Source of the DNA: Flavobacteriaceae bacterium
GTDB taxonomy: Bacteria > Bacteroidota > Bacteroidia > Flavobacteriales > Flavobacteriaceae
NCBI GenBank assembly: GCA_030683815.1
Contig: JAUXPJ010000020.1
Location: 62,001-126,000, forward strand
Length of the DNA stretch: 64,000 bases
Direction of reading: 5' to 3'
The notes under the pieces were generated by a model, which did not search any database, had not been told where the DNA came from, and saw nothing but the letters and a program-made list of their open reading frames with translations. Of the stretch, positions 43,348-52,941 are shown one piece after another. The stretch's first letter is position 1, and the number at the start of each line of letters is the position of its first letter. The position numbers and the translations under genes were made by a program.

Positions 43348-43440
43348 TTAACCAGATGAAAGAATATAGATAATAGATAATATGTAGGAATCAATTGTTG
43401 ATTATATTTTCTTTTCCCTGTATATTGCCGTCGATTTAAT
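43348..43440 (-). repeat. dispersed intergenic repeat, copy 3
   Basis: Minus-strand copy: ATTAAATCGACGGCAATATA, then GGGAAAAGAAAATATAATCA, then TCTATATTCTTTCATCTGG and TTAA. It fills nearly the whole gap between the threonine aldolase and msrA genes and starts at the aldolase stop codon. Confidence 0.65.
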
Positions 43441-43452
43441 AATTAATAATCG

Positions 43453-44076
43453 TTGAAAATTAGTTGGATATATATCTTGTTGATTATTTTTTCATCTTAT
43501 AAAAATGATGAAAAGAAACTCATTACCTTAAATAACAATACAATGCAAACAGAAATAGCAACATTTGCCGGAGGATGCTTTTGGTGTACCGAAGCGGTTT
43601 TTGAACAAATAAAAGGAGTTTTAAAAGTTACTTCGGGTTATACCGGCGGGACTTTTAAGAATCAGACTTATACAGAAATTTCAACCGGAAGAACCGGACA
43701 TGCTGAGGCTATCCAAATTGAATTTGATCCTTCAGAAGTTTCTTTTAATGATTTATTGTATATCTTTTTCATGACTCATGATCCGACTACTTTAAATAGG
43801 CAAGGAGCTGATGTTGGAACCCAATATCGTTCGGCTATTTTCTATCATTCTGATGCGCAAAAAGAAATAGCACATAAAATGATTGAATTAATAGAAAAAG
43901 AAAAGATTTATAAAAATCCGATTGTGACAGAAATTTCTCCATCTACCATCTTTTATAAAGCTGAAGATTATCATCAAAATTATTACTTCAATAATAAATT
44001 TCAACCTTATTGTCAGGTTGTGATCAATCCTAAATTAGAAAAATTAAGAAAATTATTTAAAGAAAAATTAAAATAG
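43453..44076 (+). CDS. msrA: peptide-methionine (S)-S-oxide reductase
   Basis: The catalytic domain starts with FAGGCFWCTEAVF (catalytic Cys in GCFWC) and ends near ATTTAKAED-type YKAEDYHQNYY, which fits MsrA at full length. It repairs oxidised methionine. From the TTG at 43453 it has 207 residues with a hydrophobic N-terminus (ISWIYILLIIFSSY), as in secreted lipoprotein MsrAs of this group, but Tyr16 stands where a lipobox Cys is expected. From the ATG at 43543 it would be a 177-residue cytoplasmic enzyme. Which start is used cannot be settled here. Confidence 0.9.
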   Translation: MKISWIYILLIIFSSYKNDEKKLITLNNNTMQTEIATFAGGCFWCTEAVFEQIKGVLKVTSGYTGGTFKNQTYTEISTGRTGHAEAIQIEFDPSEVSFNDLLYIFFMTHDPTTLNRQGADVGTQYRSAIFYHSDAQKEIAHKMIELIEKEKIYKNPIVTEISPSTIFYKAEDYHQNYYFNNKFQPYCQVVINPKLEKLRKLFKEKLK

Positions 44077-44112
44077 TAGATTTGCCTACTCAAAATTTAT
44101 AATTAAATATAT

Positions 44113-45264
44113 ATGAAAAAAATACTTTTTATTTTATCAGTCTCATTAATTAATTTAATGACCATTGAAGCGCAAGATTATGCTAAAGTCATCGCTAAAG
44201 ATTCGCTCAAACAATACAACGGAAGTAAAAATTTCTATGAAGTTAAATCATATAACGATCAATCTACTACACAAAAACCGACCAATGTTATTTTTATGAT
44301 TGGAGACGGAATGGGAGTTGCTCAAATTTATGCAGGAATGACTGCTAACAAAGGACATCTATTTTTAAATAATTTTAAACACATTGGTTTTTCATTAACG
44401 TATTCATCAGAAGATTACATAACTGATTCTGCCGCTGGCGGAACAGCCATGGCTTGTGGAGTTAAAACGTATAATGCAGCCATAGGAGTGGATAACGATA
44501 AAAAACCGGTTAAAACAATTTTAGAAAAAGCGGTTGAAAAGAAAATGGGAACAGGTTTAGTTTCAACATCAGCCATAACACACGCTACTCCGGCTGCTTT
44601 TATTGCACATCAACCACACAGAAATATGTATGAAGACATTGCGGCTGATTTTTTAGAAACAGATATTGATGTTTTTATTGGCGGTGGCTATGATCATTTT
44701 ACCAAACGTAAAGACGGAAGAAATTTAGTATCTGAACTGGAAAAGAAAGGGTATATTGTTTTGCAGGATATGCATTCAATTGAGCATTTTAATTCTGGAA
44801 AACTCGCCGGATTAACTGCTCCTGAACATAATGAAAGAGTTTCTGTCAGAAAAGATATGTTGCAAACATCAACACAAACTGCCTTAAATTTATTATCACA
44901 AAAAAAGAAAGGATTTTTTTTGATGGTTGAAGGTTCTCAAATTGATTGGGGCGGACATGCCAATGATATCACATATATTGTAGAAGAAATGCTCGATTTT
45001 GATAAAGCAATTGGTGTGGTGTTAGAATTTGCAGCCAACAATAAAAATACTTTAGTAATTGTAACCGCTGACCATGAAACAGGCGGATTAACTTTAAATA
45101 AAGGAAATATGGCAGATGGGTCGATGATAGCTGAATTTACTACTGGAAGTCATACCGGAGTAATGGTTCCGGTTTTTGCTTTTGGACCCGGTGCCAATCA
45201 GTTTACAGGAGTCATGGAAAATACTGATATTCCAAAGAAGATAGAAAAATTATTAGGACTCTAA
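44113..45264 (+). CDS. alkaline phosphatase (PhoA type)
   Basis: A 383-residue protein. Signal peptide (1-20, ending IEA). Metal site and nucleophile are intact: MIGDGMG with Asp65, TDSAAGGTAMACG with Ser106, THATPAAF, EGSQIDWGGH and TADHETGG, plus the late GSHTG histidine. It hydrolyses phosphomonoesters in the periplasm using two Zn and one Mg. The small size fits the Bacteroidota branch of the family. It is 36 bp after msrA and followed by a terminator. Confidence 0.93.
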   Translation: MKKILFILSVSLINLMTIEAQDYAKVIAKDSLKQYNGSKNFYEVKSYNDQSTTQKPTNVIFMIGDGMGVAQIYAGMTANKGHLFLNNFKHIGFSLTYSSEDYITDSAAGGTAMACGVKTYNAAIGVDNDKKPVKTILEKAVEKKMGTGLVSTSAITHATPAAFIAHQPHRNMYEDIAADFLETDIDVFIGGGYDHFTKRKDGRNLVSELEKKGYIVLQDMHSIEHFNSGKLAGLTAPEHNERVSVRKDMLQTSTQTALNLLSQKKKGFFLMVEGSQIDWGGHANDITYIVEEMLDFDKAIGVVLEFAANNKNTLVIVTADHETGGLTLNKGNMADGSMIAEFTTGSHTGVMVPVFAFGPGANQFTGVMENTDIPKKIEKLLGL

Positions 45265-45267
45265 ATC

Positions 45268-45307
45268 AAAAAAGCCGTTTGAATGAGAAATTTAAACGGC
45301 TTTTTTT
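45268..45307. terminator. bidirectional rho-independent terminator
   Basis: AAAAAAGCCGTTT pairs with AAACGGCTTTTTTT around a 14-nt loop, between the convergent phosphatase and DUF6787 genes. Confidence 0.88.
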
Positions 45308-45337
45308 GGTTATAACAATAATAGCTTAGCAATTTTT

Positions 45338-45652
45338 TTATTTTTCTTCGTCTTTAAAAAATCGTTTAAATCCAATTCGTTTTAACATTTTCTTTTCCAT
45401 TTTCCAGAAAAATTGATGTTGCCCAAAGAGTGTTCCTACAATCACCAATAAAAACTGATAAATGGGAAATATTAACATCACCCGAACCGGCCAATACAAC
45501 CAGGGGCTGGCGGTTTCTCTATCTACTCCAATAAAATGTGTTAAAGGTTGTGCCAATTTTACTGCTAATGAGCCGTTTACCGAAAATACTACCAGAATAA
45601 TGAACAATTGCCAATTGCTGGTAATTCCCCATTTTTGTTTTAATTTGTTCAT
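45338..45652 (-). CDS. DUF6787-like membrane protein
   Basis: A 104-residue protein with the KQKWGITSNWQLFIIL start and two hydrophobic segments (about 14-35 and 55-78), ending in a basic tail. This matches the DUF6787 group, which some records mislabel as prolipoprotein diacylglyceryl transferase; it has none of that enzyme's residues. The function is unknown. Confidence 0.75.
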   Translation of the reverse strand: MNKLKQKWGITSNWQLFIILVVFSVNGSLAVKLAQPLTHFIGVDRETASPWLYWPVRVMLIFPIYQFLLVIVGTLFGQHQFFWKMEKKMLKRIGFKRFFKDEEK

Positions 45653-45986
45653 ACTTAAAAAATAAAGTGCAAAAGTAGGGTTTTAATATAAAACTCATCA
45701 ATTTTGACACAAATTTCGTTTATAAAACTATTTCCTATTTATTCATTTCCCACTTTTTAATTATCATTAATAATTTTATACCTTTCCAAAAAATATCCAA
45801 CAGTATGAAATAGCCATGTTTGCAAAAACAAAAATTTAGTGAAGTAAACTTTGATTCAGCAATTTTAATCAAACTGGCAAAACGGAAGTTTGTGAATACC
45901 AAAAAGAAAATAAATAAGGAATGAACAATTCCATAACTGGTTCCGATTTATCGGGATGACCTTTAAAAATCAATAAATATATACAT
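45653..45986. other. intergenic region with degenerate repeat
   Basis: Contains ATGTTTGCAAAAACA (from 45813) and a downstream AAATATATACATATGAAAAA start-codon context, both of which recur in diverged form upstream of the glutathione peroxidase gene at 57690-57825. A short palindrome TCCGATTTATCGGGA lies at 45942-45956. No gene is supported. Confidence 0.4.
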
Positions 45987-47282
45987 ATGAAAAAATTAGC
46001 GCTTCACTGGCAAATATTAATTGGAATGGTAACTGGAGTTTTATTTGCCTTTTTGATGGTAAATTTTGAAGGAGGAAAACAATTTATTGTTGATTGGATT
46101 AAACCCTTTGGGACTATTTTTATCAACGCATTAAAATTGATTGCAGTTCCGCTAATATTAGCTTCACTGATAAAAGGCGTATCAGATTTAAAAGATATTT
46201 CCAAACTTTCCAAAATGGGTGGGCGAACTATTGGGATGTATATTTTAACTACGGTTATTGCAGTTTCAATCGGACTTGCAATTGTTAATATTATAAAACC
46301 AGGAGAATCAATTGCTGAAGAAACTAGAAATCAGTTGGTAGAAAGTTATAGTGCCGATGCAAGTTCTAAAATTCAAGCTGCAGAAAAGCAAAAAGAGGCT
46401 GGTCCGTTACAGGCTTTAGAAGATTTAGTGCCCAGCAATATTTTTGCGGCCGCTAGCGATAACGGAAATATGTTGCAAGTTATTTTCTTCGCTATCTTAT
46501 TCGGAATTGGGATGATATTAATTCCGGCGGAAAAATCAGCCCCCGTAAAAGCTTTTTTTGATGGATTTAATGAAGTTATTTTAAAATTGATCGATTTAAT
46601 AATGCTCATAGCTCCTTTTGGAGTATTTGCTCTTTTGGCAGCTTTAGTAGTAGAAGCTCCGAGTGCCGATTTATTCATAGCACTCTTATGGTATGCTTTA
46701 AGTGTCCTTTTAGGATTGATATTAATAATATGTTTGTATTTATTAATGGTTTGGATTTTTACTAAAAAATCGCCTAAATTTTTCTTAAACGGAATTGCTC
46801 CTGCTCAATTATTGGCTTTTTCAACTAGCTCTAGTGCTGCTACTTTGCCTGTTACTATGGAAAGAGTGGAGGAGCATTTAGGAGTTGACAGTGAAGTAAC
46901 GAGTTTTGTATTGCCAATTGGAGCCACCATTAATATGGATGGAACAAGTTTATATCAGGCAGTTGCCGCGGTATTTATAGCACAAGCATTTGGAATGGAT
47001 TTGAGTTTAACAGCTCAATTAGGAATCATTGTTACAGCTACTTTAGCCTCTATTGGTTCAGCTGCTGTTCCGGGAGCAGGAATGGTAATGTTGGTAATTG
47101 TATTGGCACAAGCCGGAATCCCAGAAGCTGGTTTAGCGTTGATTTTTGCGGTTGACCGTCCGTTAGATATGTGTAGAACAACTGTAAATGTTACGGGTGA
47201 TGCTTGTGTCTCTATGATTATAGCTAAATCAGTCGGTAAGTTAGGAGAACCCAAGGTGAAAAATTGGGATGATGAATTATAA
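45987..47282 (+). CDS. dicarboxylate/amino-acid:cation symporter (DAACS family)
   Basis: A 431-residue inner-membrane transporter of the GltP/GltT fold. The hallmark re-entrant hairpin serines (FSTSSSAATLPVT) and the TM7 motif GATINMDGTSLYQ are present, as is the TM8 arginine/aspartate region (FAVDRPLDMCRTTVNVTGD), which binds the substrate amino acid or dicarboxylate. It couples glutamate, aspartate or C4-dicarboxylate uptake to Na+ or H+. The insert at 105-150 is longer than in GltPh. A single gene. Confidence 0.92.
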   Translation: MKKLALHWQILIGMVTGVLFAFLMVNFEGGKQFIVDWIKPFGTIFINALKLIAVPLILASLIKGVSDLKDISKLSKMGGRTIGMYILTTVIAVSIGLAIVNIIKPGESIAEETRNQLVESYSADASSKIQAAEKQKEAGPLQALEDLVPSNIFAAASDNGNMLQVIFFAILFGIGMILIPAEKSAPVKAFFDGFNEVILKLIDLIMLIAPFGVFALLAALVVEAPSADLFIALLWYALSVLLGLILIICLYLLMVWIFTKKSPKFFLNGIAPAQLLAFSTSSSAATLPVTMERVEEHLGVDSEVTSFVLPIGATINMDGTSLYQAVAAVFIAQAFGMDLSLTAQLGIIVTATLASIGSAAVPGAGMVMLVIVLAQAGIPEAGLALIFAVDRPLDMCRTTVNVTGDACVSMIIAKSVGKLGEPKVKNWDDEL

Positions 47283-47290
47283 ATGATGTG

Positions 47291-47312
47291 AACTCCCTTC
47301 GGGGAGTTTTTT
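47291..47312 (+). terminator. rho-independent terminator
   Basis: AACTCCC and GGGAGTT arms with a TTCG tetraloop and T-run. Confidence 0.9.
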
Positions 47313-47466
47313 ATTGTTATTATTTGTATTTACAATGTAGTTAACAACATATAAAGGAAATGAATATAGAATTAATTTATTCAGATATAATTATAAAAGA
47401 ACCATCTTTCGGAGATAAATTAATCATATTACTTAAATTTCGCAGTGAAATACTAAAACGCACTAA

Positions 47467-47745
47467 ATGCTTAAATTTTTTAAAAATCTTGCTTTTGCAG
47501 AAGGGATATCTGCTATTCTATTATTTTTTTTCGCAATGCCCATGAAGTACTTTTTTGATAATCCAATTTTTGTTAAACATATAGGAATGGCACATGGAAT
47601 ATTGTTTATTGGTTATATAATTATTGCTACTACTTTAAAATTCACTCATAAATGGGAATTAAGAATGTATAGTGAAATTTGTTTAGCATCAATTCCCCCT
47701 TTCGGTACATTTTATATTGAAAAAAAATATTTTAGAGATATATAG
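47467..47745 (+). CDS. DUF3817 family membrane protein
   Basis: A 92-residue protein. The sequence FKNLAFAEGISAILLFFFAMPMKYFF and later HIGMAHGILFIGYIIIA give the two to three helices and the AEG and HG motifs of DUF3817 proteins, also found fused to transporters. The function is unknown. An overlapping frame (47360-47545) is in another phase and is not a gene. Confidence 0.85.
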   Translation: MLKFFKNLAFAEGISAILLFFFAMPMKYFFDNPIFVKHIGMAHGILFIGYIIIATTLKFTHKWELRMYSEICLASIPPFGTFYIEKKYFRDI

Positions 47746-47785
47746 TTATTTTAAAGCAATACAAATTCTATTTTTGAGCGTTTTT

Positions 47786-48193
47786 TTATAAAAATCTGCT
47801 CAAATTTTCTACGGATGGAATCATGCAAATTGTCTTTTTCCCAAACCAAGAATATCTGTTATCAGCAATGATATCGTATAAAAAATCTCGAATAGTCTTT
47901 GGGATATATTTTAAGTAATACAACTGTTTAAAAGGGAAATTAAGATTTTTGAAAATTCTTAAAATAGCATCAGATTTTGTAAATAACTGTTCGTTTTCAT
48001 AAAATATAATTGTATTTAATTGCTGTAAATCAATCGCTCTTTCACTTAAAAAATCTTTTGAAAAAGCAGAAGTTAACGGGGAAAATTTAAAATAAGCTTT
48101 AGAATCTCTTTTAATAATAAAGTTTACTGATGAATTGCACAGATTGCATTTTCCATCAAAAAAAATAATTGTATTTAAGGTTAATTTTTTCAT
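47786..48193 (-). CDS. DCC-family thiol-disulfide oxidoreductase-like protein (DUF393)
   Basis: A 135-residue protein. The family motif DGKCNLC (residues 13-19, CxxC) follows a short beta-strand, and IIFYENEQLFTKSDAIL plus IIADNRYSWFGKK match DUF393. It may reduce disulfides; the substrate is unknown. It is divergent from the ABC transporter operon. Confidence 0.88.
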   Translation of the reverse strand: MKKLTLNTIIFFDGKCNLCNSSVNFIIKRDSKAYFKFSPLTSAFSKDFLSERAIDLQQLNTIIFYENEQLFTKSDAILRIFKNLNFPFKQLYYLKYIPKTIRDFLYDIIADNRYSWFGKKTICMIPSVENLSRFL

Positions 48194-48289
48194 ATATCAA
48201 AGTTACATAATTCCTTTTGATTCGTCTTTTAACAAAATATTTAGTTAATTTTGGATGGCATTCTCTATTTTCGTAACAAATAATTATTC

Positions 48290-48988
48290 ATGATATCGAT
48301 TAGAAATCTTCATAAATCTTACCCTATGGGTAAAGAATCTTTGCACGTTTTAAAAGGATTAAATTTAGAAATTAAAGAAGGGGAGTTTGTCTCTATTATG
48401 GGATCTTCCGGTTCAGGAAAATCAACACTTCTGAATATTGTCGGACTGTTAGATGAGCATGATTCAGGTGAATATTACTTAAATAATCAAAAAATTGAAA
48501 AATTGGATGAAAAAAAAGCAGCCATCCTTAGAAATAAATTTTTGGGATTTATCTTCCAATCCTTTAACCTAATCAATTATAAAAATGCTCTTGAAAATGT
48601 ATCCTTACCACTTTATTACAAAGGAGTAGGCAGGAAAGAACGCAACGCCATTGCCCTGGAATATTTAGATAAAGTGGGAATAAAAGATTGGGCGCATCAC
48701 TTGCCAAATGAATTATCCGGTGGTCAAAAACAACGGGTAGCAGTTGCCAGAGCTTTAGTAGCACGACCAAAAGTAATTTTGGCTGATGAGCCGACAGGAG
48801 CTTTAGATTCTGTTACTTCGGCATCAGTAATGAAAATGCTGAGTGATATTAATGCAGAAGGAATGACTATAGTTGTCATTACACATGAGGAAGATATTGC
48901 AGCACAAACCGACAGAATCGTCCGCATTAAAGATGGTGTTATCATGAGTGATGAAAAAACAAATAGAAAATCAACTGTAACTATTTAA
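48290..48988 (+). CDS. ABC transporter ATP-binding protein (MacB/LolD type)
   Basis: A 232-residue protein. Walker [10 protein letters not shown] (38-46), Q-loop FQSFNLI, signature LSGGQKQR, Walker B VILADEPT and the H-loop ITHE are all intact. It belongs to the MacB/LolD (FtsE-like) group that powers non-canonical transporters. It is followed without gap by the first permease gene, and heads a four-gene efflux set. Confidence 0.93.
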   Translation: MISIRNLHKSYPMGKESLHVLKGLNLEIKEGEFVSIMGSSGSGKSTLLNIVGLLDEHDSGEYYLNNQKIEKLDEKKAAILRNKFLGFIFQSFNLINYKNALENVSLPLYYKGVGRKERNAIALEYLDKVGIKDWAHHLPNELSGGQKQRVAVARALVARPKVILADEPTGALDSVTSASVMKMLSDINAEGMTIVVITHEEDIAAQTDRIVRIKDGVIMSDEKTNRKSTVTI

Positions 48989-50224
48989 ATGATGTTTGAT
49001 TTAGACCGTTGGCAAGAAATATTTCAAACGATTAGCAAGAACAAACTTCGTTCTGTACTTTCTGGTTTTACAATTACTTTTGCGATTTTGTTATTCACAA
49101 TTTTGTTGGGTTTAGGAAATGGTCTAAAAAATACTTTTGAGACCTTTTTTAAAGATGATGCTGAAAACGCTATATACATCAGAACATGGAAAACATCAAA
49201 ACCTTATAAAGGACTTCAAAGCGGAAGAGAAATTAAGCTTAAAAATGAAGATTTTAATTTTGTAAAATTCGGCTATGATGATAAAGTACAATATATCACA
49301 GCACGTATTTATAAAGATGCAAAAGTTGTGTATAAAAATAATTTCAATAATTACAGTTTAAGAGGAGTTCACCCGGATCATCAATTTTTAGAAAAAACCC
49401 TAGTAAATGAAGGTCGATATCTCAATGAAAACGATTTACAACAACGTTTAAAAGTAGCAGTAATTGGTCGTTTAGTAGAGCAAGATTTATTTCAAAAAGG
49501 AATTAGCGCTGTAGGTAAGTATATTAATATTAGCGGATTAGCGTATAAAGTAATTGGTGTTTTTTCTGATGAAGGTGGAGATAATGAAGAGAGAATAGCC
49601 TATATTCCCATTACTACAGCTCAACTAATTTATGGAAATTCTGAATATGTAGATCAAGTCAATTTAACGTATAATCCGGATTTAAAATCTAAAGAGGCCA
49701 TTAAATTTGGAAATGAGCTTCAAAAAGATTTACGTGAAAGATTATTGATTGAACCTCGTGATCAAAGTGCTTTAAGAGTCATGAATATGGCCGAACAAAC
49801 ACAAGGAACCCAACAAACCTTTTTTGCTTTAGGAATTATTGTTTTCTTTATCGGATTTGGAACTTTAATAGCCGGAATTGTGGGGATTAGCAATATCATG
49901 GTTTATATAGTTAAAGAGCGAACCAAAGAATTAGGAATACGAAAAGCCCTGGGAGCAACACCGCAATCTATCGTAACTATGGTGCTATTTGAATCTCTAT
50001 TTATAACCGCCATTGCCGGTTATGCGGGACTTTTAATAGGAATTGGTGTCTTAAAATTGTTAGGAAATAGTTTTGAAGAATATTATATTACCAATCCGGG
50101 TGTAGATACCGGTATCGTTGTTTTGGCTACCATAATGCTTATTTTTTCCGGTGTTGTAGCCGGTTATTTACCGGCAAAACGAGCTGCTCAAATTAAACCA
50201 ATTGTTGCTTTAAGAGACGAATAA
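48989..50224 (+). CDS. ABC transporter permease (FtsX/MacB type), first subunit
   Basis: A 411-residue protein. One N-terminal membrane helix (about 22-43), a large periplasmic MacB-type domain (45-270) and three C-terminal helices of the FtsX domain (about 280-400, with VKERTKELGIRKALGATP). It forms a heterodimer with the next gene product, which begins in the stop codon overlap of this one. Such transporters extrude macrolides, peptides or lipids by a piston mechanism. Confidence 0.9.
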   Translation: MMFDLDRWQEIFQTISKNKLRSVLSGFTITFAILLFTILLGLGNGLKNTFETFFKDDAENAIYIRTWKTSKPYKGLQSGREIKLKNEDFNFVKFGYDDKVQYITARIYKDAKVVYKNNFNNYSLRGVHPDHQFLEKTLVNEGRYLNENDLQQRLKVAVIGRLVEQDLFQKGISAVGKYINISGLAYKVIGVFSDEGGDNEERIAYIPITTAQLIYGNSEYVDQVNLTYNPDLKSKEAIKFGNELQKDLRERLLIEPRDQSALRVMNMAEQTQGTQQTFFALGIIVFFIGFGTLIAGIVGISNIMVYIVKERTKELGIRKALGATPQSIVTMVLFESLFITAIAGYAGLLIGIGVLKLLGNSFEEYYITNPGVDTGIVVLATIMLIFSGVVAGYLPAKRAAQIKPIVALRDE

Positions 50225-51459
50225 TGAAGAATTTTTTATTGGATAAAGATATTTGGCAGGAAATTTACGAAGTACTTCGTAAAAATAAAGTGAGAACAGC
50301 CATTACCATCATTGGAGTAATGTGGGGAATATTTTTACTGATTACTTTATTGGGAGTCGCAAAAGGATTTCAAAATAAATTTGACAGTATTTTTGGTGAT
50401 TTTGCTACCAATAGCGTATTTGTGTGGGGGCAAACAACAGATACTCCTTTTAAAGGTTTTCAAAAAGGAAGACCCGTCAGATTGTTGGATTCTGATCCGG
50501 AAATGATTGAAAAAGCGGTTAAAGGTGTTGAATTTGTAGTGCCAAGAAATAGAACACAAAGTAGAGTTATCAGAAATTTTTTAGAAGGCAATTTTTCCAT
50601 TTCAGGCGATTATCCAATTTTAGATAAAGTTCAAAAAAAGAAATTAATTTACGGTCGTTTTATCAATGACTCGGATATTAAAGATCGTAAAAAAGTAGCA
50701 GTCATTTCTGAAGATATTTACAAACAATTATTTGAAAAAGATGAGGAACCTATTGGTCAATACATCAATATTAATAGTATTAATTACAACGTAGTAGGCG
50801 TATTTCAGACCAGTAATATCGGAATGGGCGATGATATTCATATTCCTTTTTCAACCTTTCAGCAAATATATAATCAGGGAAATAAAATAGGGTGGATGAT
50901 GATTACGGGAAAACCTGAATTTGATATCAACCAAATAGAAAGTGACGTAAAATTACAATTGAAAACAAAACATAAAGTTCATCCGGATGACAACAGAGCT
51001 TTTGGCAGTTTTAACTTAGGAGTACAATTTAAGAAACTCAACGGATTTCTGACCGGAATGCAATTTTTAACAATTTTTGTTGGCTTAGCGACCCTGATTG
51101 CCGGAGTATTTGCTATCGGAAATATTTTATTGATAACCGTAAAAGAACGCACTGGTGAAATTGGAATTAGAAGAGCAATTGGTGCTACGCCAAGAGAAAT
51201 TAAACGTCAAATAATATTAGAATCTGTAGTTCTAACCACGTTTGCAGGCATTTTAGGAATTATTGCCGGAGGAGGCGTTTTGTGGATCATTAATATGCTC
51301 AATCAAGATGAAGAATCTGCCTTATTAAATTCAACCGTAAGTATTCCTGTAATTTTAGCGGCATTGGCAACATTAGTAATATTAGGAACTTTAATAGGAA
51401 TGATACCGGCGCAAAGAGCTGTAAGTATCAAACCAATTGACGCTTTAAGAGATGAGTAA
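50224..51459 (+). CDS. ABC transporter permease (FtsX/MacB type), second subunit
   Basis: A 411-residue protein of the same layout and length as the preceding subunit, including VKERTGEIGIRRAIGATP and a C-terminal PAQRAVSIKPIDALRDE. Sequence similarity to the first subunit is clear but far from identical, so the duplication is old. The two probably pair. Its start overlaps the previous stop by one base. Confidence 0.9.
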   Translation: MKNFLLDKDIWQEIYEVLRKNKVRTAITIIGVMWGIFLLITLLGVAKGFQNKFDSIFGDFATNSVFVWGQTTDTPFKGFQKGRPVRLLDSDPEMIEKAVKGVEFVVPRNRTQSRVIRNFLEGNFSISGDYPILDKVQKKKLIYGRFINDSDIKDRKKVAVISEDIYKQLFEKDEEPIGQYININSINYNVVGVFQTSNIGMGDDIHIPFSTFQQIYNQGNKIGWMMITGKPEFDINQIESDVKLQLKTKHKVHPDDNRAFGSFNLGVQFKKLNGFLTGMQFLTIFVGLATLIAGVFAIGNILLITVKERTGEIGIRRAIGATPREIKRQIILESVVLTTFAGILGIIAGGGVLWIINMLNQDEESALLNSTVSIPVILAALATLVILGTLIGMIPAQRAVSIKPIDALRDE

Positions 51460-51682
51460 TCAATTGATAATTGACAATGAAAAATCAAAGACATAAAATC
51501 AAAGAAAAAGTCCTTCTCTTAGGGAAGGATTTAGGATGGGATAATCAATTAGTAATCAAAAATGAAGAATTGAGTAGATAAAGAAACAACTATTGCACAT
51601 TAAAAAGAGCGTGCGAAGTATTTATAATATTTTAATTTTTTAGTGATTTAAGTAAAAATAAAAACAATAAAAAAATAAACAA
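51460..51682. other. spacer inside the efflux gene set
   Basis: Contains an imperfect hairpin-like GTCCTTCTCTTAGGGAAGGA element (51510-51529) of a type frequent in Bacteroidota spacers. No promoter of the TAnnTTTG type is clear. The adaptor gene follows in the same direction. Confidence 0.35.
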
Positions 51683-52792
51683 ATGAAAAGAACACTGATA
51701 TTTTCAATTATAGGTATTGCATTTATAGCAGTCATGATTATGTTTTTTAAAAACAACTCAAAGTCAGCCATTAATTACGAAGTAGATAAGCCGTTAAAGA
51801 CAAATATTGTAAGAAAAACGGTAGCAACCGGTAAGGTTATTCCGTTAGAAGAAGTAGAAGTAAAACCGCAAATTTCAGGAATCGTTGATAAGATTTTTGT
51901 TATTGAAGGATCTTTTGTTAAAAAGGGTGATTTAATCGCTGCCATTAGAGTGGTACCAAATGTACAATCTTTGAACAGCGCCAGTGGTCGCGTAAAAAAT
52001 GCAACCATTCAGTTTAATAATGCAAAAGTACTTTTTGAACGCAATAAGAGTTTATTTGAAAAAGGAGTGATTTCAAAGCAAGAATTTGAAGCGTCACAAT
52101 TGAGTTTCAACAGCGCTCGTCAAGACCTAAGTAACAGCCAAAATGATTTAGAAATTATTAAAAAAGGTTCTTCTGCTGAAATGGGAACAACCGCTAATAC
52201 CAATATCAGGGCTACTATTTCCGGAACCGTTTTAGAAATTCCAATTAAAGAAGGAATTCAGGTTATTGAAAGTAATACCTTCAATGCAGGAACAACGATT
52301 GCAACGATTGCCGATATGACTAAAATGATTTTTGAAGGTAAAGTAGATGAATCGGAAGTAGGGAAATTGGTTAAAGATACAGAGTTGCAAATTTCTTTAG
52401 GAGCTATTGAAAAGAAGAAATTTTCTGCCAAATTAAATTTTATCGCTCCAAAAGGAACCGAAGAGGGCGGGGCAGTTCAGTTTAAAATTAAGGCAGACGT
52501 TACCTTAGACAAAAACTATTTCATTAGAGCAGGTTACAGCGCTAATGCTGACATTATTTTAGAGCAAAAAGAGAGCGTTTTAGCCATTAAAGAATCGTTG
52601 CTTCAGTTTGATAAGAAAACGGAAAAACCTTATGTAGAGGTTAAAAAAGGAGATAATGTATTTGAACGTCGAGATGTTGAATTAGGAATTTCAGATGGAG
52701 TTAATGTTGAAATAATTAAAGGGATTACTTTAAAAGATGAAATTAAGATTTGGAATAAAACGGTTGCTAAAAAAGAAGAGAAAGAAGGATAA
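51683..52792 (+). CDS. MacA/HlyD-type periplasmic adaptor
   Basis: A 369-residue protein. N-terminal membrane anchor (about 5-22), a lipoyl half-motif (VEVKPQISGIVDKIFVIEGS), an alpha-hairpin (about 100-165), the second lipoyl half (IRATISGTVLEIPIKEG) and beta-barrel and membrane-proximal domains to the C-terminus. It links the ABC permeases to an outer-membrane channel. No TolC gene is adjacent; the one at 58410 belongs to the RND operon but could be shared. Confidence 0.9.
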   Translation: MKRTLIFSIIGIAFIAVMIMFFKNNSKSAINYEVDKPLKTNIVRKTVATGKVIPLEEVEVKPQISGIVDKIFVIEGSFVKKGDLIAAIRVVPNVQSLNSASGRVKNATIQFNNAKVLFERNKSLFEKGVISKQEFEASQLSFNSARQDLSNSQNDLEIIKKGSSAEMGTTANTNIRATISGTVLEIPIKEGIQVIESNTFNAGTTIATIADMTKMIFEGKVDESEVGKLVKDTELQISLGAIEKKKFSAKLNFIAPKGTEEGGAVQFKIKADVTLDKNYFIRAGYSANADIILEQKESVLAIKESLLQFDKKTEKPYVEVKKGDNVFERRDVELGISDGVNVEIIKGITLKDEIKIWNKTVAKKEEKEG

Positions 52793-52812
52793 GAAATTTT
52801 CAAAATAATTTA

Positions 52813-52849
52813 TAAAAAAGCAGCTTAGAATTTTTAAGCTTCTTTTTTA
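52813..52849 (+). terminator. rho-independent terminator after the adaptor gene
   Basis: AAAAAAGCAGCTTA and TTAAGCTTCTTTTTT arms (one bulged pair) around a short AT loop. Confidence 0.75.
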
Positions 52850-52941
52850 TTTCAAAACTTTCAAAAAAAGTGATATTTATCATCCTAAAAATTAAAAAAA
52901 ATACCGATATTTATATCAAATAATTTAAAACATAAAAAGCC

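Noticed and set aside
47360-47545. Plus-strand frame before DUF3817
   Set aside because: Overlaps the DUF3817 gene in another phase and shows no conserved pattern.
48290-52792. Calling the ABC set a macrolide resistance locus
   Set aside because: The family resemblance to MacAB does not fix the substrate; no supporting resistance gene is nearby.
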